Shown here piece by piece: positions 47,777 through 57,764 of a DNA stretch of 64,000 bases. The stretch covers positions 637,501 through 701,500 of the forward strand of contig JACVVK020000221.1 in NCBI GenBank assembly GCA_018292915.2, given 5' to 3'. The notes beneath the pieces were generated by a model. It was not told the DNA's origin, searched no databases, and saw nothing but the letters and a program-made list of their open reading frames with translations. The DNA comes from Batillaria attramentaria (Eukaryota > Mollusca > Gastropoda > Batillariidae). The first letter of the stretch is position 1; each line of letters begins with the position of its first letter. The position numbers and the translations under genes are program-made.

Positions 47777-48818
47777 TAATTTATGTCTGCACGGATTTAA
47801 ATCTGGCTCAATGGGAGTGTTGCACTTTGTTTACACTTATGTTTGCTGCAATGAGAACCGTTAAGGAACCATCGATCTTGTCTGATTTTCGCATGCAAGG
47901 CTGAAACCGAAATGGAGTCAAAAACGTGGGATACTCGTTCGCGGTACGAAATGTTTAATGTGTTTTGGCTCAGCACATGCATTTCCGATTCATATTTTCC
48001 CTTTACGTAACTCGAAAACTCTGGTCGTTTCTTTTGGCACGATTCTTTCATCTGATGATAAATTCTAGACAAATTTGTGCAAATTATGTTTCAAACACCT
48101 TTACCTGGCCTCATGCTTGAAGTTCTCAGGTGAAATGAATTAGGCTATTAGGCCAGCATCAACTTTTTTTCTCTTTGACAGGTCTACAAAAGCGGCTCCA
48201 TAAAACGTTATCGCCTTCTTCTTCTTCTTCATCGTTCACGAATGCAGCCGTCCTCCGAAGGTCCTCCAGGTTACCATAGAACTTGATCCCCAGCGGTACT
48301 GGTTCTGGCCATGTTTCTTGTCTGGGAGCATCATGGTGTCGGCAGTGCTGTAGCAGGCAGTGTGCAGGATTCATGACGTCTGCATTGCGTGGGCACATCT
48401 CAGACTCGCCAATTCTGAATTTGCTGTGCATATGAGCGTTCAGGTCTGTTGCGTCCAGTCGTTATCGCGAAAAATCTTTGGCGACTGAGTTACCACACGC
48501 ACTATAGAGAATAAGTATGTGTGACCCACCTTCATTGACGAGTTGTTTGACGTCTTTCTTCATGGCGTCATCTTGCTGGCGGAACCAACGAGCGAAGAAA
48601 GCCATCTCAACGTAAGTGAAGCGTCGTGTAGGGTCCCTTTGGAGTTCAGGTATCACGGAGTCCAGAATGTACTGCACCTCTGTATTCGGATGTAGACAGA
48701 TAATGCTTTTAAAAACGTCATCGGGGAGCTTAGGCACGCTGTCAATTTTCTTCGATTCACCCACAAAAACCACAACATCATAATTGAGAGAGACTATTTT
48801 TCATCCCTGGGAACAACA

Positions 48819-48896
<78 letters not shown>

Positions 48897-48992
48897 ACGT
48901 GCGCACAAGCGCATACACACATACACACACGTGCGCGTGCGCGTATTCACGCACATACACACTCTCACACACGTGCGGACACACACGTGCGT

Positions 48993-49070
<78 letters not shown>

Positions 49071-50993
49071 GCAAGCAACAGAAACAGCAACGGGCGGAAG
49101 CACTGACAAACAGTTTTTGTTGTTTTTCGTTTCATTTGTTTGTTCAGATTTTAACCATACAACCTTCTGCATGAGTCCGACGCAAAGTCACGCAAGATAA
49201 TCATCTGAATTCTCACCTTTGTAGTAGTACTGGTCAACAGTGAGGAGCCAGCCGACGTCATCATGTGTGTGCGGAACCAGATGCACGTTCAACATGTCGT
49301 CCTTCACAGGCAAGCAGCTCTGGAACAAACGTTCACCATCATAATTCACGCAACAAGCGGTTTGACACCTCTTGACACGCGGGGAGCCGGGGTGGTCCAA
49401 TGGTAGAGCGTTGGACTTCTAATGCTCGGGTCGTGAGTTCGATCCCGGCTGGGGCCAAATATTTGTGCTGGCTTTTTCATCGTTGCCCCGTCTTTGATAT
49501 CACCCGTATGTGGTGGAAAAGGACGTTAAACCCCCAAACACCCACCCACCTCTTGACACGCATACGGGGGTCGGGTGTGGGATGGGATGGGGCGGGGTGG
49601 CTTTTGGAGGGAAGGGTGTCGTTAATTCGCATCTTTTGCCTTTTCGAAAATTCATGCGTTTGCAGTGTAAGTTACGTGCATTTATTCGTGACTACATTCA
49701 CAGTTTCAAAACGTGACTCGTTACATGTATACACATTACAAGCAGTGTGCAAGAAAACTGGCGAAAAGGCCGATGGCTTTTACGCGACTAATGCTACCAT
49801 TTCATTTTTATGCTCTCAAATCGTGCTGAGCTTTTTTCGTGGTATTAAGCAACACACTTATTTCTTCTCAACGACATCTCACGGGGTTAGCGTTTGCAAG
49901 CACCTCACTTTCCGTTAAACATTAACATTGTTCACCTGAAACGAAACTCTGACTTACACAAGTGCTTGCAAACGTTAACCTCATGAGATGTCGTTGAGAA
50001 GAAATAAGTGTGTTGTTTATTTTGGTGTTGAACTGTGATGTGATTTCAAAACTTGTCTGGAATAATGCATAATACATTTGGAGTGCTTTTTTTAACGCCG
50101 GAAGGCGTTTTGGGGTTATGATTTATTATCACACCTGCACAGTGACAGCGTCTGTAATGCTGGCCAGCAGAAGCGTACTCGATGACGCGGTGACCACACT
50201 GAGATCTCCATTAGTGGAACAACAATCGTTGAATTGAAACGGTCTACCGTTCGCTCAAAGTGTAAGCAGCAACGTGTTGCATCACGAGCTGTACTGATTA
50301 TCAAGATAGAGTATTTCGTGCGTACAGGCGCACTCACAATCGAAACTATTCCAAAACATTATATATGTTGGTTAGGCAAAGATGGAATTAACCCGTTTAA
50401 CTCTGATGTCCTTTTTTTCCAGATTCGGCCTGCAGAAAGGCAAGTTCGTTGTTGCACTATTGCAGTATTTGAGTATTGCTATTGCAGAAGTGTTTGACTA
50501 TCCCCGCAATCGGTTTTATCGTGAAGTTTTTTGTTTTACTACTTTATTATCCCTGTCGGGAAATTCGGGCTGCTTCCCCCGGGGGAAGCGCGTCGCCGCG
50601 GTGCAGCGCCACCCAATACCTATCCTATCCTCTTTTTTTTTTCTTTTTTTTTTACAATTTTGCTGGGGGAGGAAAGCCGGATAACCCCCGATGAGCAGCC
50701 CGGTAGCCAGAAAAAAACTTATCACAAGCTCGACCTGGGCTCGAACCCACGCTTCATCGCCATGACATTGGTGACGGCCGTTCAATAGCGCAGCGGCTAA
50801 ATCCGACGCGCTACCTATTAGACCACCGCTCACCCCGTTGAGAAACTGCAACTTTTAACAGCCGTTCAGCAACTAAGCGCAAAGAAACACTTCAACTTAC
50901 GCTGTATCCACATGATGCTGTGTCCGAAAGCTGAACGAAGGAAACTTGAATACACAATACAAACAAGTGCAGTCGTCTTAGCACCATTTTCAT
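33256..50993 (-). CDS. MAN2B1: Lysosomal alpha-mannosidase (GH38), complete 26-exon gene, 1032 aa
   Basis: Secretory/lysosomal exoglycosidase that trims alpha-mannose from N-glycan oligosaccharides. Exons in order: 50993-50901, 49319-49217, 48679-48530, 47588-47395, 46763-46655, 46302-46199, 45904-45833, 45482-45366, 44817-44614, 44266-44203, 43537-43498, 43092-43023, 42745-42626, 41991-41878, 41166-41034, 40714-40647, 40300-40076, 39505-39387, 38951-38850, 38010-37923, 37522-37436, 36740-36650, 35725-35580, 34912-34739, 34096-33982, 33452-33256. Coding length is 3099 nt with consistent phases. A signal peptide occupies about residues 1-25. Expected zinc ligands are His50 and Asp52 (HTHDDVGW) and His413 (QHHDAITGT); the nucleophile is Asp166 (QIDPFGHS), all by homology to GH38. 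The beta-sandwich C-terminal half carries several N-glycosylation sequons (such as NIS, NLT). Length is close to the usual ~1010 residues. Odd points: about eight residues normally found between VDQYYY and VQYILDSV are missing at the exon 2/3 junction, and the C-terminus ends in a hydrophobic stretch. Confidence 0.96.
34324..34500 (-). mobile_element. SINE-A copy
   Basis: Full length, in the mannosidase intron after exon 24. Confidence 0.85.
35100..35515 (-). mobile_element. SINE-B element
   Basis: Minus-strand tRNA-like head (GGTCGGTGGTCTAGTGGTTA at the right end, B box GGGTTCGAGTCC), the same body as the 52443 copy, and an (AAT)n-type tail at 35104-35125. It lies between mannosidase exons 24 and 23. 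Confidence 0.82.
35947..36045. repeat. Inverted repeat, 23-bp arms
   Basis: AGGAGCCACTTCAAGCCACT (35947) and its inverse near 36026, with a 53-nt spacer. Confidence 0.7.
37321..37366. repeat. (AACT)n microsatellite
   Basis: About 11 units in the mannosidase intron before exon 22. Confidence 0.95.
37696..37869 (+). mobile_element. SINE-A copy with target-site duplication
   Basis: Flanked by CCAGTCTGCATAG at 37683-37695 and 37870-37882, between mannosidase exons 20 and 21. Confidence 0.91.
38453..38695 (+). mobile_element. tRNA-like dispersed repeat
   Basis: TAGTGGTTAGCACTTCGAATCCCAGCCGAGG resembles a tRNA-derived head; the 3' part (CATAGCATCATCATACCATC) recurs inverted near 44400-44500. Confidence 0.5.
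39635..40022 (-). mobile_element. SINE-D element
   Basis: tRNA-like head (TTGGTCTAGTGGTTAAGGCA, B box GGGTTCGAGTCC) on the minus strand, with a body shared with fragments at about 95-345 and 54600-54730. A (TATGG)n array lies just past its 3' end. Confidence 0.78.
42003..42102. repeat. (GCAC)n/(CA)n microsatellite abutting mannosidase exon 14
   Basis: Begins 12 nt from the exon 14 boundary, on its acceptor side (minus strand). Confidence 0.95.
42204..42365 (+). mobile_element. SINE-A copy with target-site duplication
   Basis: Flanked by TTATTTTGTTTCT at 42191-42203 and 42366-42378. The first ~15 bases of the head are missing. Confidence 0.88.
43498..43537 (-). CDS. MAN2B1: Mannosidase exon 11, 40-nt exon with QHHDAIT
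   Basis: A very short exon encoding [12 protein letters not shown] plus split codons. It carries the third zinc-ligand histidine (His413 by homology). Both junctions join in phase with exons 44266-44203 and 43092-43023, completing QHHDAITGTEKQ. Confidence 0.93.
43815..43988 (+). mobile_element. SINE-A copy
   Basis: Full length, in the mannosidase intron before exon 11. Confidence 0.85.
46853..47212. repeat. Two (CA)n arrays with CAA-rich spacer
   Basis: CA at 46853-46934 and 47136-47212 in the mannosidase intron between exons 4 and 5. Confidence 0.95.
47395..47588 (-). CDS. MAN2B1: Mannosidase exon 4, catalytic nucleophile exon
   Basis: It encodes GGWCMNDEA, then [17 protein letters not shown]. 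The Asp of IDPFGHS (residue 166) is the nucleophile by homology. Flanking introns are full of CA, CAA and poly-C tracts. Confidence 0.95.
48820..49069. repeat. Two (CA)n arrays in mannosidase intron 2
   Basis: CA at 48820-48895 and 48993-49069 with a GCGTGTGC-rich spacer. They occupy the intron where the missing exon 2/3 residues would be expected. Confidence 0.95.
49217..49319 (-). CDS. MAN2B1: Mannosidase exon 2, zinc-binding HTHDD motif
   Basis: It encodes residues 32-65 with [15 protein letters not shown], the first GH38 catalytic-site block, and ends VDQYYYK plus one base. The following segment that most orthologs have (around NDIQHAG) is not present before exon 3. Confidence 0.93.
49381..49547 (+). 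mobile_element. SINE-A copy with target-site duplication
   Basis: Flanked by ACCTCTTGACACGC at 49367-49380 and 49548-49561, in mannosidase intron 1. Confidence 0.91.
49851..50013. repeat. Imperfect inverted repeat, ~52-bp arms
   Basis: ACACACTTATTTCTTCTCAA at the left and its inverse at the right, about 60-nt spacer. In mannosidase intron 1, inside a dispersed repeat family. Confidence 0.7.
50104..50460. repeat. Dispersed repeat family copy (also 43990-44130 and 31570-31925)
   Basis: GACAGCGTCTGTAATGCTGG and CGATGACGCGGTGACCA recur diverged at 44055-44121 and, in reverse, at about 31745-31795. Class unknown. Confidence 0.55.
50545..50838 (-). mobile_element. SINE-C element, full length
   Basis: Reverse orientation: head GGGGTGAGCGGTGGTCTAAT at 50838, B box GGGTTCGAGCCC, tail at 50545 (TTTATTATCCCTGTCGGGAA on the plus strand). 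Confidence 0.82.
50901..50993 (-). CDS. MAN2B1: Mannosidase exon 1, signal peptide
   Basis: It encodes 31 residues, [16 protein letters not shown] and onward to CGYS: a basic N-terminus followed by a hydrophobic core. The second ATG, two codons later, is an alternative start. The donor is GTAAGT at 50900. Confidence 0.88.
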
Positions 50994-51486
50994 GTCGTGC
51001 TCTCGATATAAATAAACAGAAGCTTGCTTTTGTGTATATAATTATACGCACTGTTCAAGTTAACTTGTCAAGCCAACTGCGCATCAGAGATGCACAAAGA
51101 ACAAAGCGAAGTTCACTTCTGTCCAGGCGCAAGTATAGCGCTAGAGACGGTGGTGAGTGAATAAGGTGTGCGAATAGCTGATTACACTGACAGCTTATCA
51201 AAAGGAGTTCGTGGTGACCCCCCTCCCCCCCCCCCCCTTCTCCTCCCCCGCCCGTCTCTTCCTGTTTACACAGCGGCGCACAGGGGTAGGTATCAAGATT
51301 AAGGGAGACAACTAGCATCAAGGCCGAGAATGGCATGGTCATCAGCCTAAGCCGAGTTCAGGACTTAGCCCGGCGAAAAATCACGTTCTTTTATGGCAGA
51401 GCAGCGGCAGCAAGCTGAAAATTGTCTATGCCAATAACGTCTTCCGTTGTGAAAGAAGGGATCATTCTCTCTCTCTCTCTCTCTCT

Positions 51487-51547
<61 letters not shown>

Positions 51548-51550
<3 letters not shown>

Positions 51551-51604
51551 TACGTCACGTTTTTCTTGTTGTCTCCTCTGCAGACGGCAGACAAACAGAC
51601 GGAC

Positions 51605-51669
<65 letters not shown>

Positions 51670-51833
51670 AGGACATTACAGTCAGAAAGACATTAGACTG
51701 AAAGCGAACATATTACGAGAACGTTAACAGACAAAATGTACACAGTTGAGTCGAGTCAGGTGGCAGTAAATGGACAACATAAAGACTGCTGGAGCAGATC
51801 ATAGCGACATGAAGTCCAATACTTGCACGCGCG
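51548..51833 (+). repeat. Dispersed repeat block upstream of mannosidase
   Basis: Second copy of the 23575-23856 block, same orientation, likewise preceded by a (CA)n run and about 0.55 kb from the gene's ATG. Confidence 0.8.
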
Positions 51834-52442
51834 TTGTGATGCATGACAATAATACCATGTGGAGAAAAAAAACAAAAAACTTTACCGTTTACCAGTATAT
51901 TTCTATATGTTTGATTTGTCTCCGACATTGCAATCTGACAGATTTCCAAAATGCAAGGAACAGCCTGGTTACGAAGTGAATACCGCAAACTGCATACTGA
52001 AGAAACAACAAAAGTGTGCGAATACGCTTGCCTTGGTACACCTCGAACAACTGCTTACATGCGTGCAAATGAACATCCGACGACAACTCTGTGTGTGTGT
52101 GTGTGTGTGTGTGTAAACAGCTGTTCTAATGCCCCGTTTGTACCTTTACTCGTGGCTGTAGACGAGTGTCTTTACCGGCGCTTACATTATTTCGGCTTAG
52201 ATGTCAAGTACATGTACTCAAAAACCTACTCAGCTACGAGATAACGGATACCCAACCTTCCCCCCACTCCACAACCCTGCGCAAAACAGGAGTCTGCCTA
52301 TGGTTCTGAAGGAGAGAGAAAAGATAAAGTGAAGAACAGTGAAACGGACAGTCCTGGGTCACCTCGACTTATAGTTTCCGATTTTTTTTTTATTTTATTT
52401 TTTTTGCAGAGAAAACTGGCGAGGAATGACAAAACAGCGGTC

Positions 52443-52790
52443 CCGGGCGGTCGCTGGTCTAGTGGTTAAGACTTAGTCACCAATGCGAGGTTCGAGTCCC
52501 ACTCGGTGCGAAGACTTTTTCTTTCTCATATATGTGGCACCGTGCATTCGGGCCGACCGTTGGGGGTTCTCTCCGAGTACTCCTGCTTCCTCTCCCCCTG
52601 CTTTGGAAATGTTCAGCCCACAAAATTAAAAAATAAATGCAATTCTACACTGAGCTGACTCTTCGCACCACTTGATTGTAATGTGTTCATGTCCAGTGTG
52701 TGAGAGAATGCGTGTGATTCACGTGAGCGTACGTGTTGGGTTTAGCTCGCGGTGCACGCCTATATTAATGAGCTTGTTATTATTATAATA
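52443..52790 (+). mobile_element. SINE-B element
   Basis: Head GGGCGGTCGCTGGTCTAGTG with B box GGTTCGAGTCC, body with GGAAATGTTCAGCCCACAAA, tail TTATTATTA. Confidence 0.82.
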
Positions 52791-53755
52791 GCAGTTATTT
52801 CAGAAAATTCGTTTTTTTCCCGAAAAGTCGGGTTTCTGCCAAACAACAACAACGACAACAACCCCTACTTTTTCCATTTTTCTGCAGGAAGACAACACTG
52901 TGCCATTTTTCTGGAGAAAACCGATTTTTCATTGCTACTTTTCTACAGACAACCCCCCCCCCCAAAAAAAAAAAAAAAAAAAAAACAACAACAACAACAA
53001 CAAAAAAAAAACTGTATTCAGGCAGAGAAACAAGACTGTCGATTTTTCTACAGAAAAACAGGTTTTCAGCTGAAAAGTACCTCTGCAGAACAAGTGTTTT
53101 GTCAGATTTCGCCAACCATAATTATGTGCTTTCTCATCGTAAATCGCTGTCTCATCGGACACCTTCAAACCACCACCTTGCACCCCGCGTGACTTCGATC
53201 AGCACTGACTGCATGGTGCATGCAATGCCCCAAGGCATGAACTTGAGGAAGTGTTCAGCACAGATTAACACAACTGAATGAAACGTTACGCACGATTACA
53301 CAGTAGCTGACTGCCTCGTGCTGGCTGCGGCATTGTCTGCGTGAACAATGTCTAGTATTTGTCGCGTGTAACTTCTCCGTGTTCCCGAAGCCGTAGGCAA
53401 TGATAGCACAGGGCGAGGGCGAGGGCGGGGGCGGGGGGGGGGGGGGGGAGTCTAGCCGTCTGTAACCTGAGATGAAACACCAGTGGAGGAACAGTTAAAC
53501 GCGCATATTCCGTGTTCACTAATCTTCACAGACGTCAGCTTACAGGTTGGAACAAATGCGTTTGTGGGTGCACCTGAACGTTCGAAATAGTCCATCTTTA
53601 ATGATTAGTACAGCTCTGAATTCGAAACACTGCGTCGACAGGCTGTGCAAGCCGGGAAATATTCAAATTAGCCTACTCGGTGGTTAACGGTGGCCGCAAC
53701 TCTAGCTGACTCCTTGTGATATTGGCATCGCGTGTACCCTTCTGTTGTCTCAGGC

Positions 53756-53930
53756 GGGAGACGGGGTGGCCGAATGGAAGAGCGTTGGACTTCCAATGCT
53801 CGGGTCGTGAGTTCGAATCCCGGCAAGGGCCAAACATTTGTGCTGGTTTTTTCATCGTTGCCCCGTCTTTGATATCACCCGTATGTGGTGGAAAGGACGT
53901 TAAACTCCCAAACACCCACCCTTGTTGTCT
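53756..53930 (+). mobile_element. SINE-A copy
   Basis: Full length; imperfect flanking repeat around TTGTTGTCT. Confidence 0.85.
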
Positions 53931-54187
53931 GAGTGCCAGTCTGTGAGATGCTGTCACTGTGCAGGTGCCTAAGCGGTGCGGTGTCAGACCACTACCAAAA
54001 GAACGATCTGCTGGCACAAAATGTATGGAAAATGGGCCTTTTACTGATCGCCCGGTGGCAGAGCAGAGGTGTACAAAGAACCAGGAAGTCTAGTCATGAT
54101 GTCCCTCTCCTCGTGTAATCGAGGGTCATGGATCCACCCACAGGGGAAAAAAATCAACACATTAACATCTGTGTGGTGGCTGGACCG

Positions 54188-54218
<31 letters not shown>

Positions 54219-54599
54219 GCTTAGGTACGCTGCCATTTTTCTTACATTAGCCTGACGTTTTCTTGCGCGTAGCCACCACGCAAAAGATGTAGCCACCAAA
54301 AGGTTTGTGCGCTTGGATCCCTAACCCAGGATGTGACTTCCCCGATCACTCATGGGTTACCCGAACTAAAGGAAGTCACACAAGCCGAGTATAATAGAGC
54401 TGAACGAACAGGATATAGGTCAGGACTAGCACGGTTGTCACGGGGAAAAAACTAACTGTTGAGTGACAATTAATCGTCCCTAAAAGCCTGCGTTCTAAGT
54501 GTCAGTCAGTACAGTGCCTATGGCTGGAAAACACACAGAAAGCTGCAGATAACAGTGCAGATTCCCTCTGGCTGGTGGGAAAAACAAACAAACAAACAA

Positions 54600-54730
54600 A
54601 CAGATATACTGTCGCACGCACCAGAGTGAATAGCAGGTTTGCACCAAAAGTAGCGCTTAGCGGCAGCAGGCTTTCACTGCTTCGTCCTTCAGCCCTGCGG
54701 CGCCATGAGCATTTAAAACGAGATGGATAT
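54600..54730 (+). mobile_element. SINE-D fragment
   Basis: CACCAGAGTGAATAGCAGG and GCGCTTAGCGGCAGCAGGCT are the reverse complement of the SINE-D body in 39661-39770. Confidence 0.7.
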
Positions 54731-55059
54731 GTGTGCCGAGCAGAAATCTGCCGTACCAGACCATACCATACACGGCGGACTCTAGCGCGAGTACCAGAGA
54801 CTTGCCCAACCTGACGTGTCTACAGACGGACAAACAGACATAGGACACCATTGACAGCAAGAGACCCTCTGGCTGTGAGTCTTGTAACTGAACAGATAGC
54901 TTGATCGTTAAGTCGGCTCTTAACTGGGCACTGCGGAGCGCCAAGTGCTGTGACACAGTTGTGACACAGTTGTGATTTTGGGTGTTTCCGCCGCTGTGGC
55001 GTCGTCATCACAGCAACCTGGATTTCCAATAGCCACAACTGTGACTGTGGTTTCCACAA

Positions 55060-55110
55060 CAGATTCTGACTGGCTGTACTACGTCACTCGGCGCGCAAAC
55101 ATGGCGGACA
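55060..55110 (+). promoter_or_regulatory. Possible promoter region between the divergent genes
   Basis: A short stretch with a CRE-like TACGTCA at 55080-55086 and a YY1-like AAACATGGCGG at 55097-55107 in locally CpG-rich DNA. It could serve the plus-strand zinc-knuckle gene 2.3 kb downstream through an unseen 5' exon. No transcript evidence. Confidence 0.25.
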
Positions 55111-55409
55111 GTGCATTTTCAATCGGTTTGTCACCGAGCACAGCTGTGTTCAGTTTTGTAGTTAGTAGACACACCGAGCGCAACGACTGTGATGTGCACA
55201 TGTGTGTTTCGCGCGCTGTGAGCAGTTAAGAGCAGGCTTTACTGAGGCATGTCAGTTGTTGTTGTTATTCGTAGTCTCACACAGGAAGTTCAGTTCTGGC
55301 CATGCAAGAACTCTGCCGTGCTCGATCTCCAGTTTCAGCCGCGGCCCGTACAACTTCGCGTGTAGCGGCGTTTCTGACGGCCACCTCGTCACCATGTCAG
55401 TGACACTGA

Positions 55410-55708
55410 CGGGGTGCAGTCAAAATGGACGCGAGTGTTTCCGGTGCTACCCCGCTTCACAACTTTCAATCATGATTGCTTTCACGTAACGCTATTATGT
55501 CTAAGATTGAAAGCAAGCATACGTTGGGTAAAGTTGTGAGGTTGAGAAACGGTCGTTTCCGTGTGTTCCGTTGGAAACACTCGGTGCTGCTCAAATTTGA
55601 ACATGGAAACACTCAGTGCCACTGCTTGGAAAAACTCTCTCTTAGCGGTGCTACTATTTGGAGCGGAGTAGCACTGGAAACACTAACGTCAATTTTGACT
55701 GCACCCCG
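55410..55708. mobile_element. Foldback element with ~22-bp terminal inverted repeats
   Basis: CGGGGTGCAGTCAAAATGGA at the left; the right end is its inverse with one mismatch. The interior has repeated GGAAACACT(C/A)(G/A)GTGC motifs. Confidence 0.65.
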
Positions 55709-55810
55709 TGGTGAGGCTCGTGCTTAGCCCAGTTTGAGGAGGCCTGTGGAAGTGGTCTATTTCTCAGTAACCCGCATTCACCATTCTAGGACACAGAGAT
55801 GTGTGAAGAG

Positions 55811-55841
<31 letters not shown>

Positions 55842-56133
55842 CGAAAAAAAAAAAAAAAAAAAGCGCACAAAGCAATCTGTTTGATTTAGGGGATTTACGC
55901 GACATAAATCTATCTCAATTCCGCTGACTTGATTCAGCGCTGATAAACACACAGTATCATTCGGCAGATCGAGGTGATACTCACTCAAAATAAAATTTCG
56001 CAAAGCCTTCGGGTGATTTCCTGTGTAACTGGTCAGTTTCACCAGCGTATGTCTATACATCTGTGTAACGTATGCGTGGGTGTTGCTGAGTGATCGGCGC
56101 ATTGAGTTTTATTGTAAAGAAATGCGCCATACA

Positions 56134-56304
56134 GGGTGGGTGGGTGTTTGGGAGTTTAACGTCCTTTTCCACCACATACGGGTGATATCAAAGACGGGGC
56201 AACGATGAAAAAGCCAGCACAATATATGGCCCCAGCGGGGATCGACCTCACGACCCGAGCACTGGAGATCCAACGCTCTTACCATTCGGCCACCCCGGCT
56301 CCCC
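56134..56304 (-). mobile_element. SINE-A copy with target-site duplication
   Basis: Flanked by ATGCGCCATACA at 56122-56133 and 56305-56316. Confidence 0.9.
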
Positions 56305-57077
56305 ATGCGCCATACAATTTATTGTTAATATTATTGTTTTTTTTTATATATTATTATCAAAATAACAAGGCCACGAAACACAGGAGCGCGTGGCTGTGAG
56401 TCACGCAGGCTACTGACTTCCCGAGAAATGGAAACTGAAAAAACTGCAGCTGGGAGTGAAACTGTCGGTAAACCAGTCACTGCATTGTCAACTCGGAGAC
56501 AGCGACCGTGTAAACCTACACACAATGACAGTGCAGTGCACACGCCAGCGGTCAGCACGTCAAAGCGGAGATAATATTATCTATGTTCAAGTTATCTTTG
56601 ACGTAGATTATTAACGGTGTTCAAGTTACCGTTCCCGAGAAAGCATGCGAGATGCCGGCTGGGATAGTGGACAGAAAGCGTTTGGTTAACCAGGTTTAAA
56701 CCACTGGCAAGTACACATTTTTGGCGAGTTAACTACGAGTGCTTTTCGACCGAAAATAACGCGGAAACAGAGAGCGAAAGTGTCAGTTATGACTTTCCGT
56801 AACCCACTCAGTGGTTTATGAGTTCACGTAAAAACACCCCAGTTACGCCATCAGTCAAAGACTCGCAGACTCAATGTTCCAAGTTTTGCCGTTGCTACAT
56901 CGCCGGAGGCTCGGTAGGTACGGCAAAAAACAAAACAAAAAAAAAACAAAAAAAAACAGCATCTCGTGCTTTCTTTTGTGGTTAACCACTCGAACTAATC
57001 ATGTAAGCTTTATTTAGTTTAATGCTCGGGCCGTGAGTTCAGAACCAAACCTTTGTGCTGGCTTATAATGTTGCTCT

Positions 57078-57354
57078 GGGCCCGTATGTAAAACTCGAGG
57101 TTAATTTAACCCACGGCTATGGGCCTAACCCAGACTAGGACAAAAGAAACCCCAAAACAAAATTAAATAAAAAAGGAAGCGAAGAAAGAAAGACAAAACT
57201 CCTTCTATAACGGCATAGGCACCTTGCTGGAATGGACCCGCTTCCTTATTTAAAACAAAAAAACAACAGAAAATTTAACCCTGGAGCTAGTTTAGTTCGA
57301 GGTTAGACTCTAACCCGGGGCTAAACTCCCCAACCCCGACTTTTACATACAGGC
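57078..57354 (+). mobile_element. MITE-1 copy upstream of knuckle exon A
   Basis: Starts GGGCCCGTATGTAAAACTCG and ends CCGACTTTTACATACAGGC. Ends 74 nt before the exon A ATG. Confidence 0.85.
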
Positions 57355-57428
57355 GCAGGCCTTGATGACAGCACGGGAAAAGCGGGACGTGAAACCCCAA
57401 AAAACAGTCACGCAAGTTTGGCCGAAGC

Positions 57429-57764
57429 ATGAGGCGACAACGACGAAACCGTACGCGCCCCGTGGGTAATCATGGCCAGTGTTATCAGTGCGGCCAGCCT
57501 GGTCATATAGCCATACACTGCCCCAACGTCAGATGCCGTCAGTGTGACCAGCAAGGCCACTTCGCCACAAACTGTCCTTACGAGAACTGCCGCAGATGTG
57601 GACGTTACGGCCACGTCGCAAGAAACTGCCCGACTCTCTGGTGCCAGGCCTGTGGTCAGCAGGGCCACACGTCATGGAACTGTTCCAGTAGCGGTCGGCA
57701 AGGTAGTGATCTTGAGACTCAGCGCTCCCAAAGGAACTCACAAGGGACGTCACACTACGACCAG
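57429..57764 (+). CDS. Zinc-knuckle exon A (four CX2CX4HX4C motifs)
   Basis: It encodes a basic start MRRQRRNRTR, then CYQCGQPGHIAIHC, CRQCDQQGHFATNC, CRRCGRYGHVARNC and CQACGQQGHTSWNC. The donor is GTCAGT at 57765 in phase 0. The exon is bracketed by two same-orientation MITE copies (57078-57354 and 57802-58101). A splice acceptor at ACAG about 25 nt before the ATG is an alternative to translation start here. Confidence 0.85.

Larger units (their letters stand above)
50994..57428. other. Intergenic region between divergently transcribed genes
   Basis: It contains a dispersed repeat block (51490-51833), SINE copies, a foldback element (55410-55708) and a candidate promoter. Poly-pyrimidine tracts and A-rich runs are common. 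No protein gene recognised. Confidence 0.55.

Noticed and set aside
48462..48773. N-terminal extension [19 protein letters not shown] to mannosidase exon 3
   Set aside because: It is intron read-through upstream of the acceptor at 48680; family alignment begins at VQYILDSV.
54972..55229. MADSAFSIGLSPS as a first exon of the zinc-knuckle gene
   Set aside because: A YY1-like ATGGCGG makes it tempting, but no donor joins it convincingly in phase to a known exon; kept only as a promoter hint.
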